Positions 13,495 to 22,887 are shown, counted from the stretch's first letter. The stretch is DNA of 36,059 bases from Peptococcaceae bacterium (GCA_023512435.1 JAILZP010000028.1:1-36059), one strand, 5' to 3'. The notes: generated by a model not told the origin, from the letters alone. Numbers and translations: made by a program.

Positions 13495-14589
13495 ATGAAA
13501 GTGACGTTTCCGCACATGGGACACCTTTGGATATGCCTGAAGGCAATGCTTGAGTACCTGGGCGTGGACACCGTGGTCCCTCCCCCTTCCACCAGGAGAA
13601 CACTGGACCTGGGGTCGAAGCATGCCCCGGAATTCGCCTGCATGCCCCTGAAGCTCAACCTGGGCAATTTCATGGAAGCAAGCGAGATGGGGGCGGACAC
13701 CATTCTCATGGCGGGCGGCTGCGGCCCCTGCAGGTTCGGATATTACGCCCAGGTCGAGTACGAGATTTTGAAGGACCTGGGCTACAATTACAGGCTGGTG
13801 GTGATGGAGCCGCCGGAAAAGCGCATCAGTGAACTACTGTCCAGGATCAGGCAGATTACCGGAAACCGGTCCTGGCTGGAGGTAATCCGCGGGATTAAAT
13901 TCGGATACCGCAAGGCCAGGGCGGTGGATGAGCTGGAAATGTCGGCCATGCGCCTCAGGCCCCGGGAGATCATCCCGGGCCAGACCGACGCGGCTTTATC
14001 GGCGGCCCTGGACGAGATTGCCGGCGCCGGCAGGCCGGAAGACCTGCCGGAAGCCGTGGAGCGGGCCGAAGAAATAATGAGGGGCGTCGCCTGGGAGAAC
14101 CGGCCGGCGATCAGGGTGGGACTGGTGGGGGAGATATACACCCTGCTGGAGCCCTTCGCCAACCTGGATATAGAGAGGAAGCTGGGCCGCCTGGGAGTCG
14201 AGGCGGACCGTTCAATATACCTCAGCGAATGGGTCAACGACCACCTTTTTATGGGACTGGTCAGGGGAATCCGCAGCAGCAGGCTGTATAAGAAGTCAGC
14301 CGCCCCATATTTAAGGCATTTTGTGGGCGGGCACGGCCAGGAAACCCTCGGGGGGGCGGTATACTACAAAAACCTGGGGTATGACGGGGTGATCCAGGTT
14401 CTGCCCTTCACCTGCATGCCCGAGATAGTTGCCCAGAGCATACTGCCGGGTTTCAGCCGGGAAACCGGAACGCCGGTGATGACCCTGATCGTTGACGAAC
14501 AGTCCGGGGACGCCGGCCTGGTGACCAGGCTGGAGGCCTTCGTGGACCTGCTGGCGGAAAAAAGACGCGGAAAGGAGAGGTTGGCCTGA
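13495..14589 (+). CDS. HgdB/DUF2229-like CoA-enzyme activase-associated protein (second subunit)
   Basis: A 364-residue protein resembling the C-terminal half of the large DUF2229/activase proteins and distantly the 2-hydroxyglutaryl-CoA dehydratase D-component. Visible motifs are KVTFPHMGHLW at the start, EFACMPLKLNLGNF, AGGCGPCRFGYYAQ (C-x2-C, candidate Fe-S ligands), VGLVGEIYTLLEPFAN, and VLPFTCMPEIVAQS with another conserved Cys, ending VDEQSGDAGLVTRLEAF. That ending parallels the end of the first subunit, so the two proteins share a repeated fold. The ATG at 13495 is 10 nt after TGGAGG; the TTG at 13486 is less likely. It overlaps the ATPase gene (TGATG). Confidence 0.8.
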   Translation: MKVTFPHMGHLWICLKAMLEYLGVDTVVPPPSTRRTLDLGSKHAPEFACMPLKLNLGNFMEASEMGADTILMAGGCGPCRFGYYAQVEYEILKDLGYNYRLVVMEPPEKRISELLSRIRQITGNRSWLEVIRGIKFGYRKARAVDELEMSAMRLRPREIIPGQTDAALSAALDEIAGAGRPEDLPEAVERAEEIMRGVAWENRPAIRVGLVGEIYTLLEPFANLDIERKLGRLGVEADRSIYLSEWVNDHLFMGLVRGIRSSRLYKKSAAPYLRHFVGGHGQETLGGAVYYKNLGYDGVIQVLPFTCMPEIVAQSILPGFSRETGTPVMTLIVDEQSGDAGLVTRLEAFVDLLAEKRRGKERLA

Positions 14590-15563
14590 TGATTGGCTTT
14601 TTGGGCCTTGACGTCGGTTCGGTAAGCACTAATCTTGTTTTTTTAAGCGAAAAAGGCCGGGTGCTGGAGTCCGTTTACCTGCGCACCAACGGCCGCCCCA
14701 TCCAGGCTGTTCAAAGGGGACTGAGGCAGATTCAAGGCCTGCTGCCGCCAAAGACCGTGATCAGGGGGGTGGGGGCCACCGGCAGCGGCAGGAACCTGGC
14801 CGGGATTATCGCCGGGGCCGACGTAATCAAGAATGAGATTACCTCCCACGCCGTGGCGGCCAACAGGATGGTGCCGGGGGTGAGGACGGTGCTGGAGATC
14901 GGCGGCCAGGACTCAAAGATAATCATCCTCAGGGACGGGGTGGTGGTTGATTTCGCCATGAACACGGTGTGCGCCGCGGGGACAGGTTCCTTCCTGGACC
15001 AGCAGGCGGCCAGGCTGAATATAGAGATTGAAAACTTCGGCGAATTGGCCCTCAAGTCCCGGGCCCCGGTCAGGATCGCCGGAAGGTGCGCGGTTTTCGC
15101 CGAATCCGACATGATTCACAAGCAGCAGATGGGATATGACCTGCCGGACATACTGGCCGGGCTGTGTGAGGCGCTGGTCAGAAACTACCTGAGCAACGTG
15201 GGGAAGGGAAAGGATATTTCCGCCCCCGTGGTGTTCCAGGGCGGGGTGGCTGCCAACCGGGGAATGAAGGCGGCTTTTGAGCGGGCTCTGCAGACCGAGG
15301 TAATCATACCGCCCCATTTCGACGTCATGGGGGCGGCGGGTGCCGCCATGCTGGCCAGGGACTTTGTCTCCAGGGGAGCGCCCACCAGGTTCAAGGGCTT
15401 CGGCGCCGCCGAGGCCGGTTTTGAGGCCGGCAGCTTTGAGTGCGGCGGCTGCCCCAACCTGTGCGAGGTGGTGGAAATCAGGGAGGAGGGATCGGTGATC
15501 GCCCGCTGGGGGGACCGGTGCGGCAGGTGGTCCGTCCGGGCGGCCAGGGAAAATATAAGCTAG
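14589..15563 (+). CDS. HgdC/BadF-type acyl-CoA dehydratase activase (Fe-S ATPase)
   Basis: A 324-residue ASKHA-fold ATPase that uses ATP hydrolysis to drive electrons into a partner Fe-S enzyme. Phosphate-binding motifs are LGLDVGSVSTN (N-terminus) and IGGQDSKIIIL. The bridging [4Fe-4S] ligands are the Cys of TVCAAGTGSFLDQQAARL and of GRCAVFAESDMIHK, and FQGGVAANRGMKAAFE is the adenosine site. Beyond the normal end at about residue 265 there is an additional C-terminal segment with CGGCPNLC and RCGRW, a possible second cluster site. Translationally coupled to the preceding gene. No 2-hydroxyacyl-CoA dehydratase subunit pair is nearby, so the electron acceptor is probably one or both upstream proteins. 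Confidence 0.88.
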   Translation: MIGFLGLDVGSVSTNLVFLSEKGRVLESVYLRTNGRPIQAVQRGLRQIQGLLPPKTVIRGVGATGSGRNLAGIIAGADVIKNEITSHAVAANRMVPGVRTVLEIGGQDSKIIILRDGVVVDFAMNTVCAAGTGSFLDQQAARLNIEIENFGELALKSRAPVRIAGRCAVFAESDMIHKQQMGYDLPDILAGLCEALVRNYLSNVGKGKDISAPVVFQGGVAANRGMKAAFERALQTEVIIPPHFDVMGAAGAAMLARDFVSRGAPTRFKGFGAAEAGFEAGSFECGGCPNLCEVVEIREEGSVIARWGDRCGRWSVRAARENIS

Positions 15564-15586
15564 TTTTTACCGATATATAAAATTAC

Positions 15587-15615
15587 TTGCGGAAAAAACC
15601 CCGGTAATATAAAAT
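15587..15615 (+). promoter_or_regulatory. Promoter of the trpB2 gene
   Basis: TTGCGG (15587-15592), 17 nt, TAAAAT (15610-15615), 51 nt before the ATG. The segment ATATAAAATTA occurs twice (15574 and 15607), so the -10 region appears duplicated. Confidence 0.6.
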
Positions 15616-15665
15616 TATGAATGTGGTTTTGTAAAAACTCACCAGATGAGAGGAGTGTAGATGAG

Positions 15666-17030
15666 ATGAGCGAAGTAAAAATTCTGCTCACCGAGAAGGA
15701 GATGCCCACCCGCTGGTACAACATCCAGGCGGACATGCCGGAACTGCCCGATCCGCCGCTGCACCCCGCCACCGGACAGCCCATCGGGCCCGGGGACTTG
15801 AGCCCCATATTCCCCATGGGACTAATCCTGCAGGAGGTTTCCCGGGAGCGCTGGATCGAAATTCCCGAAGAGGTTCGCGAGATATACAGGCTGTGGAGGC
15901 CTTCGCCCCTTTTCCGGGCCCGCCGCCTGGAAAAAGCCCTGGACACTCCGGCCAGGATCTTCTACAAGTACGAGGGGGTCAGCCCGGCGGGCAGCCACAA
16001 GCTGAACACGGCCGTACCCCAGGCCTACTACAATAAAGCCGAGGGAGTAAAAAGGCTCTCCACCGAAACCGGGGCCGGCCAGTGGGGGATCGCCCTGTCC
16101 CAGGCCTGCAACTTTTTCGGCCTCGAATGCACCGTCTACATGGTCAAGGTCAGTTACAACCAGAAGCCTTACCGGAGATCGGTGATGGAGATATTCGGGT
16201 CCAGCGTGATCCCTTCGCCCAGCGACAAGACCGAGTCCGGCAGGAGGATTCTGGCCGAAGACCCGGACTCTCCGGGCAGCCTGGGCATCGCCATCAGCGA
16301 GGCGGTGGAGGATGCCGCAAAACACGAAAATACAAAATACGCCCTGGGCAGCGTGCTCAACCACGTCTGCCTGCACCAGACCGTCATCGGCCTGGAGGCC
16401 AAGGAGCAAATGGCCAAGGCCGGCTATTACCCGGACGTGGTCATCGGCTGCTGCGGCGGAGGAAGCAACTTCGCCGGCCTGGCCTTTCCCTTCGCCCACG
16501 ACAAACTGACCAGGGACGCCCGCGTCAGGCTGGTGGCGGTGGAGCCCGTTTCCTGCCCCACCCTGACCAGGGGCTTGTATGAGTACGACTACGGCGACGT
16601 GGCCGGTCTCGCCCCGATAGTGAAGATGTACACCCTGGGAGCGGCCTTCATGCCGCCGGGCATCCACGCCGGGGGCCTGCGCTACCACGGGGATTCGCCC
16701 CTTTTAAGCAAGCTGGTCAGGGACGGTATAGTGGAGGCCGTTGCCCTGGGCCAGACCTCGGTGTTCGCCGGAGCCGTCCAGTTCGCCCGCTGCGAGGGCA
16801 TCATCCCCGCCCCCGAGTCCGCCCATGCCGTCCAGGCCGCCATCCAGGAAGCCCTGGCCGCCAGGGAGGCCGGGGAAGCCAGGACCATCCTGTTCAACAT
16901 GAGCGGTCACGGTCTGCTGGACCTGCCCTCATACGACCTGTTCATGGCCGGCAGGCTGGAGGACTATCCCCTGCCCGAGGAGGACCTCCGGGCCGCCCTG
17001 GAAAAACTGCCGCGGGTACCACGGGCATAA
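15666..17030 (+). CDS. trpB2: Tryptophan synthase beta-like protein, TrpB2 type
   Basis: A 454-residue PLP enzyme of the TrpB2 branch, which joins indole and serine to tryptophan. The N-terminal extension typical of TrpB2 is present ([24 protein letters not shown]), then the PLP lysine in [18 protein letters not shown], the PLP-phosphate loop [10 protein letters not shown] and the C-terminal [11 protein letters not shown]. No trpA or other trp genes are nearby, so it may salvage free indole. The ATG at 15666 is 10 nt after GAGAGGAGTG and gives the usual N-terminus; the longer frame from 15621 has no ribosome binding site. No T-box or trp leader was seen. Confidence 0.92.
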   Translation: MSEVKILLTEKEMPTRWYNIQADMPELPDPPLHPATGQPIGPGDLSPIFPMGLILQEVSRERWIEIPEEVREIYRLWRPSPLFRARRLEKALDTPARIFYKYEGVSPAGSHKLNTAVPQAYYNKAEGVKRLSTETGAGQWGIALSQACNFFGLECTVYMVKVSYNQKPYRRSVMEIFGSSVIPSPSDKTESGRRILAEDPDSPGSLGIAISEAVEDAAKHENTKYALGSVLNHVCLHQTVIGLEAKEQMAKAGYYPDVVIGCCGGGSNFAGLAFPFAHDKLTRDARVRLVAVEPVSCPTLTRGLYEYDYGDVAGLAPIVKMYTLGAAFMPPGIHAGGLRYHGDSPLLSKLVRDGIVEAVALGQTSVFAGAVQFARCEGIIPAPESAHAVQAAIQEALAAREAGEARTILFNMSGHGLLDLPSYDLFMAGRLEDYPLPEEDLRAALEKLPRVPRA

Positions 17031-17050
17031 AAAAATCTGACACGATTTTT
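17031..17050 (+). terminator. Weak terminator after trpB2
   Basis: AAAAATC (17031-17037) and GATTTTT (17044-17050) form a 7-bp AT-rich stem immediately after the trpB2 stop. Stability is low. Confidence 0.4.
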
Positions 17051-17061
17051 CTCCGGCCCGG

Positions 17062-17090
17062 TTGACTGGGATCCGGCTGTGAAATATAAT
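17062..17090 (+). promoter_or_regulatory. Promoter of the thiamine operon
   Basis: TTGACT (17062-17067), 17 nt, TATAAT (17085-17090): a near-perfect sigma-A promoter with its start just upstream of the TPP aptamer. Confidence 0.85.
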
Positions 17091-17111
17091 TTCATTAACT
17101 ACAACTGAATA

Positions 17112-17197
17112 ACCGGCTAGGGGTGCCGCAAGGCTGAGAGAGATCATGTCTCAACCCTTTGAACCTGATGTGGGTAGTGCCAACGTAGGGAAGCTAA
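17112..17197 (+). promoter_or_regulatory. TPP (THI-box) riboswitch
   Basis: Contains the conserved THI elements GGGGTGCC...GGCTGAGA, ACCCTTTGAACCTGAT and the 3' GTAGGGAAGC. It binds thiamine pyrophosphate and controls the thiS-C operon through the terminator at 17244-17272. Confidence 0.95.
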
Positions 17198-17243
17198 GGT
17201 CCTTTTTGCAGCTTTTATACAGCTGCGAAGCCAGTTTTCAAAG

Positions 17244-17272
17244 AGCTTACCCTGGTGAGGTAAGCTTTTTTT
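17244..17272 (+). terminator. Riboswitch-controlled terminator
   Basis: AGCTTACC (17244-17251), 7-nt loop, GGTAAGCT (17259-17266), then T to 17272; 47 nt after the aptamer and 16 nt before thiS. GAAGCT at the aptamer end and the AGCTG copies at 17209-17225 could form competing helices. Confidence 0.9.
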
Positions 17273-17287
17273 ACGGGGGCGGGAAGG

Positions 17288-17488
17288 TTGAAAATAATCA
17301 TCAACGGAAAAGAAGAGGCGGTGGCGGAAAACGCCACCCTGGAAGAGATTGTCGCTTCCAGGGGCCTCAACCCCGGCGGCATAATCGTCGAACTGAATTA
17401 CGCCCTGGTAAAGAGGGAGTCCTGGCCGGACACAATCCTCAGGGAAAACGACCGGGTGGAGATTTTAAGGTTCGTGGGGGGAGGTTGA
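17288..17488 (+). CDS. thiS: Sulfur carrier protein ThiS
   Basis: A 66-residue ubiquitin-like protein that carries thiocarboxylate sulfur for thiazole formation. Starts KIIINGKEE and ends in the required Gly-Gly (FVGGG). TTG start at 17288 after GGGAAGG. The first gene after the riboswitch; its end overlaps the ribosome binding site of thiG. Confidence 0.93.
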   Translation: MKIIINGKEEAVAENATLEEIVASRGLNPGGIIVELNYALVKRESWPDTILRENDRVEILRFVGGG

Positions 17489-17492
17489 AAAC

Positions 17493-18263
17493 ATGGCGGA
17501 CGCGTTGAAAATCGGCGGGCGTGATCTGACCAGCCGGCTGTTCCTGGGGACCGGAAAGTTTTCCGCCAACAGGCTGATCCCGGAAGTGGTGAAGGCTTCC
17601 GGAGCCCAGGTGGTGACGGTGGCCCTGAGAAGGGTGGACACGGATTACCAGGAAGAAAACATCGCCGCCTATGTACCCGCCGGCTGCATCCTGATGCCCA
17701 ACACCTCGGGCGCCAGGACAGCCGAGGAAGCGGTCCGGATAGCCAGGCTGGCCAGGGCGGCGGGCTGCGGCGACTGGGTCAAGATAGAGGTGATCAGGGA
17801 CAACAGGTACCTGCTCCCGGACAACTACGAGACGATCAAGGCCACCGAGATCCTGGCGGCGGAGGGTTTCGTGGTCCTCCCCTACATGAGCCCGGACCTG
17901 TCGGTGGCAAAAAGACTGGCCGAGGCCGGCGCGGCGGCGGTGATGCCGCTGGGATCCCCCATCGGCAGCAACCGCGGGCTGAGGACCAGGGAATTGATCA
18001 GGATCTTGATCGAAGAAATCCCCCTGCCCATCATCGTGGATGCCGGCATCGGGCGGCCCTCCGAGGCGGCCGAGGCCATGGAGATGGGCGCGGCGGCGGT
18101 GCTGGTGAACACCGCCATCGCCACCGCCGGGGACCCGGTGGCCATGGGCCGGGCCTTCGGCCTGGCGGTTGAGGCCGGACGCGCCGCCTACCTGGCCGGC
18201 ATGCCCGGAACGGTGGATTATGCCAGGGCCTCGTCGCCGCTGACCGGATTTCTGAGGGATTGA
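17493..18263 (+). CDS. thiG: Thiazole synthase ThiG
   Basis: TIM-barrel enzyme that condenses deoxyxylulose phosphate, dehydroglycine and ThiS-thiocarboxylate to the thiazole. The 256 residues include the Schiff-base lysine K97 in WVKIEVI, the motif LFLGTGKF near the start, [11 protein letters not shown] and [19 protein letters not shown] for phosphate binding. It starts 5 nt after the thiS stop and overlaps the possible upstream start of thiH. Confidence 0.96.
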   Translation: MADALKIGGRDLTSRLFLGTGKFSANRLIPEVVKASGAQVVTVALRRVDTDYQEENIAAYVPAGCILMPNTSGARTAEEAVRIARLARAAGCGDWVKIEVIRDNRYLLPDNYETIKATEILAAEGFVVLPYMSPDLSVAKRLAEAGAAAVMPLGSPIGSNRGLRTRELIRILIEEIPLPIIVDAGIGRPSEAAEAMEMGAAAVLVNTAIATAGDPVAMGRAFGLAVEAGRAAYLAGMPGTVDYARASSPLTGFLRD

Positions 18264-18280
18264 TCAAGGGGACTGGGAAT

Positions 18281-19381
18281 GTGAGCTTTTACGAGGAACG
18301 CCTTAAATACGCCGGTTTCGACTTCGAGGGTTTTTTCCGGAGGGTGACGGACGCCGACATTGAAAGGGCCCTGGCCAGGGACCGCCTTGCCCCGCAAGAC
18401 TACCTTGCCCTGCTCTCTCCCAGGGCGGAAGGCTTCCTGGAAGAAATGGCCCAAAGAGCCCACCGCCTTACCGTGCAGCACTTCGGCCGGGTGATCCTGC
18501 TTTATACCCCGATGTACCTGTCCGATCACTGCGTGAACCAGTGCCTGTACTGCGGGTTCCGGGCGCAGAACCGCCTGGAGAGAAAAAAGCTGACCCCGGC
18601 CCAGGTGGAGGAGGAGGCCCGGGTCATAGCCGCCACGGGACTAAAGCACGTCCTGATCCTGACCGGGGAGTCCAGGCGGGAATCACCGGTTTCATACATC
18701 AGGGAATGCGTGGAGGTTTTAAGGAAGCACTTCACTTCCATAAGCATCGAGATTTACCCGCTGGAACTGGAAGAGTACCGGGAGCTGATCTCCGCCGGGG
18801 TGGACGGGCTGACCATCTACCAGGAGGTCTACGACGAAGAGGTGTACGCCGCGCTTCACCCGGCCGGGCCCAAGCGCAATTACCGCTTCCGGCTGGAGGC
18901 CCCCGAGCGGGCCTGCCGGGCAGGCATCCGGACGGTCAACGTGGGGGCCCTGCTGGGACTGCACCACTGGCGGAGCGAGGCTTTTTTCACCGGGCTGCAC
19001 GCCGGCTACCTCCAGGATAAGTTTCCGGAAGTGGAGGTGAGCATGTCCCCGCCCCGGATGCGGCCGCAGATGGGCGGCTTCCAGCCCAGGGTGAAGGTCG
19101 GCGACAGGAACCTGGTCCAGTACATGCTGGCCTTCAGGCTGTTTATGCCCAGGGCCGGGATCACCATTTCCACCAGGGAGAGGGCAGAATTGAGGGACCA
19201 CCTGGTCAGGCTGGGCGCCACCAGGATGTCCGCCGGTTCCTGCACCGCGGTGGGAGGCCGGCTTGAACACTGGTCCGCCGGGCAGTTCGAAATCTCGGAC
19301 GAACGGAGCGTGGCGGAAATGGCGAGGATGATTTACTCCCAGGGCTACCAGCCGGTGTTCAAAGACTGGCATACTGTCTGA
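18281..19381 (+). CDS. thiH: Tyrosine lyase ThiH (2-iminoacetate synthase)
   Basis: Radical SAM enzyme that cleaves tyrosine to dehydroglycine and p-cresol for ThiG; its presence instead of the oxidase ThiO fits an anaerobe. The 366 residues carry C84-x3-C88-x2-C91 ([12 protein letters not shown]), the SAM motif ILTGESR and the C-terminal GSCTAVGG. The GTG at 18281 gives the typical MSFYEERLK start with AAGGGGA about 8 nt upstream; a TTG at 18260 overlapping the thiG stop would add seven residues. Confidence 0.94.
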   Translation: MSFYEERLKYAGFDFEGFFRRVTDADIERALARDRLAPQDYLALLSPRAEGFLEEMAQRAHRLTVQHFGRVILLYTPMYLSDHCVNQCLYCGFRAQNRLERKKLTPAQVEEEARVIAATGLKHVLILTGESRRESPVSYIRECVEVLRKHFTSISIEIYPLELEEYRELISAGVDGLTIYQEVYDEEVYAALHPAGPKRNYRFRLEAPERACRAGIRTVNVGALLGLHHWRSEAFFTGLHAGYLQDKFPEVEVSMSPPRMRPQMGGFQPRVKVGDRNLVQYMLAFRLFMPRAGITISTRERAELRDHLVRLGATRMSAGSCTAVGGRLEHWSAGQFEISDERSVAEMARMIYSQGYQPVFKDWHTV

Positions 19382-19401
19382 CTGTCTGAGGCGGTGCGGA
19401 A

Positions 19402-20058
19402 ATGAACGGGTTTGAATCAGCGCTGGAAAGGGTGCTGGGCCGGGAGAACCTGGCCGGGATACAAAAGGTGAGGGTGGGACTGGCCGGCGCCGGAGGGCTT
19501 GGGTCCAACTGCGCCCAGTTCCTGGTGCGGAGCGGGTTTAAAAGGCTTAAAATAGTGGATTTCGACGTGGTGGAGGAGGGCAACCTGAACCGCCAGTTTT
19601 ACTTCGCCGGTCAGGTGGGGCGCAGGAAGGTGGAGGCGCTGCGGGAAAACCTGGTCTCCATCAACCCGGACCTGGAGTTGGAAGTCCTGCCGGTGAGGAT
19701 TGAAAAAGAAAACGCGGAGGATCTTTTCAAGGACTGCGACGCGGTGGTGGAGGCCCTGGACGCCCCGGAAGCCAAGAGGATGCTGGTGGAAGCCCTGGCC
19801 GGAACGGGCAAGCTGATTGTGGCCGCTTCGGGTCTGGCCGGGTGGGGCAGGAGCGACGAAATCAGGGTCCGCCGGGTCGGGGAGAACCTCTACCTGGTGG
19901 GGGACCTGGTCTCCGAGGCCGGCCCCGCCCTGCCGGCCATGGCCCCGGGAGTGAACGTGGCCGCTGCCAAGCAGGCCGATGTGGTTTTAAGTTATTTTTT
20001 GGAAAAAACCGGACGGAGGGATGAAAAATGGCGGCTAAGCCGGGCCTGGCCGCCCTGA
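19402..20058 (+). CDS. thiF: ThiS adenylyltransferase ThiF (short form)
   Basis: E1-like enzyme that adenylates the ThiS C-terminus. The 218 residues show the nucleotide-binding loop GLAGAGGLGSN, DFDVVEEGNLNRQFY and VVEALDAPEAK. It is the short clostridial form without the CxxC zinc pairs of longer ThiF/MoeB proteins. Its last 31 nt overlap thiE. Confidence 0.93.
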   Translation: MNGFESALERVLGRENLAGIQKVRVGLAGAGGLGSNCAQFLVRSGFKRLKIVDFDVVEEGNLNRQFYFAGQVGRRKVEALRENLVSINPDLELEVLPVRIEKENAEDLFKDCDAVVEALDAPEAKRMLVEALAGTGKLIVAASGLAGWGRSDEIRVRRVGENLYLVGDLVSEAGPALPAMAPGVNVAAAKQADVVLSYFLEKTGRRDEKWRLSRAWPP

Positions 20059-20684
20059 CGGAGGCCGGCATATACGGGATAACGGCGGAGGAGTATTCCC
20101 TGGGCCGGAGCAACGTGGAAGTGGTGGAGAAGATGGTCGCCGCCGGGATAAGGGTCATCCAGTACCGGGAGAAGGAAAAGAAACCCCGGGAAAGGTACCT
20201 TGAGTGCCTGAAAATAAGGGAACTGACCCGCCGGGCGGGGGTGACCCTGATCGTCAACGACCACCCGGACCTGGCCATGCTGGTGGGCGCCGACGGCGTG
20301 CACCTGGGCCAGGAGGACCTGCCCCCGGACCGGGTCAGGGAACTGGTGGGAGACGGGATGATCATCGGGCTTTCCACCCATTCGCCCGCCCAGGCTTACG
20401 AGGCGGCAAAGGCAGGGGTGGACTACATCGGGGTTGGACCCATCTTCGCCACCAGCACCAAGAAGGACGTGTGCGACCCGGTGGGCCTGGAATACCTGGA
20501 TTTTGTGGTGAAAAACATCGACCTGCCCTTTGTGGCCATCGGGGGGATCAAGGAGCACAACATTGCCGAGGTCGCCCGGAGAGGGGCCCGGTGCATTGCC
20601 CTGGTTACGGAAATCGTCGGATCCGCGGACATAGTGGCCAAGGTGGGCGCCCTTAGGGCGGCCGCCGGGCAAAAGGAGGTATAG
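20028..20684 (+). CDS. thiE: Thiamine-phosphate synthase ThiE
   Basis: Joins HMP-PP and thiazole phosphate to thiamine phosphate. The 218-residue TIM barrel has IQYREKEK (pyrophosphate binding), [41 protein letters not shown] and AIGGI near the C-terminus. ATG at 20028 inside the end of thiF. No thiD kinase is in the operon, so HMP phosphorylation must be encoded elsewhere. Confidence 0.95.
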   Translation: MAAKPGLAALTEAGIYGITAEEYSLGRSNVEVVEKMVAAGIRVIQYREKEKKPRERYLECLKIRELTRRAGVTLIVNDHPDLAMLVGADGVHLGQEDLPPDRVRELVGDGMIIGLSTHSPAQAYEAAKAGVDYIGVGPIFATSTKKDVCDPVGLEYLDFVVKNIDLPFVAIGGIKEHNIAEVARRGARCIALVTEIVGSADIVAKVGALRAAAGQKEV

Positions 20685-20688
20685 TCTT

Positions 20689-21981
20689 TTGAGTTACGCC
20701 ACCCAGATGGAAGCGGCCCGCAGGGGGATAATCACGCCCGAGATGGAGGCGGTGGCCGGGGAAGAGAAGGTCGATGCCGAATATGTAAGAAGTTCGGTGG
20801 CCGAAGGCAGGGCGGTCATCCCGGCCAACAGGAACCACGGCGGTTTAAAGCCCTGCGGCATCGGGCGGGGGCTGCGGACAAAGATAAACGTGAACCTGGG
20901 GGTGTCCAGGGACTGCTGCGACATAGAACTGGAGCTGGAAAAGGCCAGGCTGGCCATAGAACTGAAGGCCGACGCCATCATGGACCTGAGCTGCCACGGC
21001 AGCACCGATGAATTCAGGCGGCGGCTGATTGAAATGTCGCCGGCCGCGGTGGGCACGGTTCCCATATACGACGCCGTGGGCTTTTGCGACAGGGACCTGA
21101 AGGACATGACCGCCGGGGATTTCCTGGGGGTGGTGGAGAAGCACGCCCGGGACGGGGTGGATTTCATGACCATACACGCCGGGATCAACCGGGAGACGGC
21201 AGCCCGGTTCAGGAAAAACCCGCGCCTGACCAACATAGTCTCCAGGGGCGGATCCCTGGTCTTCGCCTGGATGGAAATGACGGGCCGGGAAAACCCCTTC
21301 TACGAGCACTTCGACGAACTCCTGGAGATCTGCCGGCGGCATGACGTTACCATAAGCCTGGGGGACGCCTGCCGACCCGGGTCATTGAGGGATGCCACCG
21401 ACGCCTCCCAGATTCAGGAACTGATCGTCCTGGGGGAACTCACCAGGAGGGCATGGGAAAGGAACGTCCAGGTGATGATCGAGGGCCCGGGACACATGCC
21501 CCTGAACGAGATTGCGCCAAACATGCTGCTGGAGAAAAAACTCTGCCACGACGCTCCTTTTTACGTGCTGGGGCCGCTGGTCACCGACGTGGCGCCCGGC
21601 TACGACCACATCACCAGCGCCATCGGGGGGGCCCTGGCGGCGGCCAGCGGGGCCGACTTCCTGTGCTACGTGACCCCGGCTGAACACCTGCGCCTGCCCA
21701 CCCTGGAAGACATGAAGGAGGGCATCATGGCCGCCAGGATCGCCGCCCACGCCGCCGACATAGCCAAGGGCATTCCCGGGGCGAGGCGGTGGGACGACGA
21801 CATGAGCGAGGCCAGGCGCAACCTGGACTGGGAGAGGATGTTCAGTCTGGCCCTGGATCCGGAAAAGGCCAGGAGGTACCGGCGGGAGTCGCAGCCGGAG
21901 GACCAGGACAGCTGCACCATGTGCGGAAAGCTGTGCGCGGTGCGCAGCATGAACAGGGTGCTGGGCGGTTCGGACCTGTAG
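20689..21981 (+). CDS. thiC: HMP-P synthase ThiC
   Basis: Radical SAM enzyme that rearranges AIR to HMP phosphate. The 430 residues form the compact ThiC without the long N-terminal domain. Motifs: [47 protein letters not shown] and the C-terminal cluster site C409-x2-C412-x3-C416 (CTMCGKLC), one residue shorter than the Cx2Cx4C of E. coli ThiC but of a type seen in compact ThiCs. TTG start at 20689 with AAAGGAGGT at 8 nt. The 3' half is overlapped antisense by the leftward frame from 22557. Confidence 0.96.
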   Translation: MSYATQMEAARRGIITPEMEAVAGEEKVDAEYVRSSVAEGRAVIPANRNHGGLKPCGIGRGLRTKINVNLGVSRDCCDIELELEKARLAIELKADAIMDLSCHGSTDEFRRRLIEMSPAAVGTVPIYDAVGFCDRDLKDMTAGDFLGVVEKHARDGVDFMTIHAGINRETAARFRKNPRLTNIVSRGGSLVFAWMEMTGRENPFYEHFDELLEICRRHDVTISLGDACRPGSLRDATDASQIQELIVLGELTRRAWERNVQVMIEGPGHMPLNEIAPNMLLEKKLCHDAPFYVLGPLVTDVAPGYDHITSAIGGALAAASGADFLCYVTPAEHLRLPTLEDMKEGIMAARIAAHAADIAKGIPGARRWDDDMSEARRNLDWERMFSLALDPEKARRYRRESQPEDQDSCTMCGKLCAVRSMNRVLGGSDL

Positions 21982-22557
21982 CGCCAGGTAATATCCCCCC
22001 AGAAAGATTGTGCTGATTAACGTGAAGTGCAGAACCCACCAGGCCCATTTTCCGTACCTGAATGCCCCGTCGGGGATGGGTTTCCGGTTGTGGCCGGGGA
22101 CGATGAGGCCTCCCACATAATCAAAGAGGAGAAGGAAAATCCACCACCAGGTGTAGGAGTCCCAAAAATCCCACTCGAAATCGTATTGGATTAAACCGGT
22201 GAAATTATGAGCCAGAGTTTCGACGAGCAATCCCAGGTGGACAATGACCCAGTAAAAGGGAATCTTATAGGCCCAGCTCCTGGGGCTGTAGCGCACTCCC
22301 AGAATGACCAGAAAAGGGAACGCGGAAAGCACGGTTTCAAAGGGCATTACCGAGAGTCCGGGAAAGAGCCGGTGGGGAAAGGAGTATAAGCCCAGCTTTA
22401 TAAAGACGTAACAAAGAAAGCTGCCCACAACGGCCGCCAGCAGGAAAACCAGGCCGTAGCGTTTCCAGTCCGCTCTCAGGATAAAATAACTCGCCGCCAG
22501 GGCAAGGGACGCGGATGCGATTAATATATAGTTCAAAATATTGCCGGCGAGATTCAT
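21382..22557 (-). CDS. CBO0543-like multi-pass membrane protein whose frame runs antisense into thiC
   Basis: From the ATG at 22557 (GAGGG 7 nt upstream) the first 190 or so residues form about five to six membrane segments with aromatic-rich loops ([31 protein letters not shown]), resembling the small CBO0543-type membrane proteins of Firmicutes. This part ends near YYLALQ at about 21985, just where thiC ends on the other strand. The frame has no stop there and continues for another 200 residues as the complement of thiC, with low-complexity composition unlike a membrane protein. The natural 3' end therefore seems to have been lost, or the stop mutated. Function unknown; divergent from the lysine riboswitch and lysA. 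Confidence 0.6.
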   Translation of the reverse strand: MNLAGNILNYILIASASLALAASYFILRADWKRYGLVFLLAAVVGSFLCYVFIKLGLYSFPHRLFPGLSVMPFETVLSAFPFLVILGVRYSPRSWAYKIPFYWVIVHLGLLVETLAHNFTGLIQYDFEWDFWDSYTWWWIFLLLFDYVGGLIVPGHNRKPIPDGAFRYGKWAWWVLHFTLISTIFLGGYYLALQVRTAQHPVHAAHRAQLSAHGAAVLVLRLRLPPVPPGLFRIQGQTEHPLPVQVAPGLAHVVVPPPRPGNALGYVGGVGGDPGGHDALLHVFQGGQAQVFSRGHVAQEVGPAGRRQGPPDGAGDVVVAGRHVGDQRPQHVKRSVVAEFFLQQHVWRNLVQGHVSRALDHHLDVPFPCPPGEFPQDDQFLNLGGVGGIPQ

Positions 22558-22643
22558 TTCTCGACCCTCACGTTTTTTGATTAGCTTGACCGTTCCCGGC
22601 AAACAATATGAGTCCTGAAGACAGGGGCCGGCGGCGGGATCCG

Positions 22644-22672
22644 TTGACTGCCGGGAAAGGACATGCTAAAAT
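22644..22672 (+). promoter_or_regulatory. Promoter of lysA
   Basis: TTGACT (22644-22649), 17 nt, TAAAAT (22667-22672) with an extended -10 TGC. It lies immediately upstream of the lysine riboswitch. Confidence 0.82.
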
Positions 22673-22688
22673 AGGTGGAAATTGAATA

Positions 22689-22725
22689 CGCCTCATCTCC
22701 CCTGCCAGGAGATGGGGTAGAGGCG
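22689..22725 (+). promoter_or_regulatory. Leader hairpin competing with the lysine aptamer
   Basis: CGCCTCATCTCC (22689-22700) can pair with GGAGAT (22708-22713) and GAGGCG (22720-22725), with GGGGTA bulged. The downstream arm contains the 5' strand of aptamer helix P1 and part of the conserved GGTAGAGG element, so this hairpin and the aptamer cannot form together. Confidence 0.55.
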
Positions 22726-22887
22726 CGGGAAGCATCAGTAATCCCGGGGAGGAAGGTACCGTTGAACCGGGACGAAAGGGTTACCGCCGAAGCCACGCCT
22801 GACCTGCAGGCGAAGGCTGGGCCGTCACCGAACAGGTGCCGGACTGTCACCCGGACCATACCCGGGTCCGGGTGGAGAGCTATCTCA
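22708..22887 (+). promoter_or_regulatory. Lysine riboswitch (L box)
   Basis: Conserved L-box elements appear in order: GGTAGAGGCGCG, ATCAGTAA, GAAAGGG...GCCGAAG, GGCTGGG, GAACAGG, GGACTGTCA and the 3' GGAGAGCTATCTC, where ATCTC pairs with GAGAT to close P1. It senses lysine and should reduce lysA expression. A T-run (22913-22918) after G-rich sequence follows, but a clean terminator stem was not found, so the mode of control is uncertain. Confidence 0.93.
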
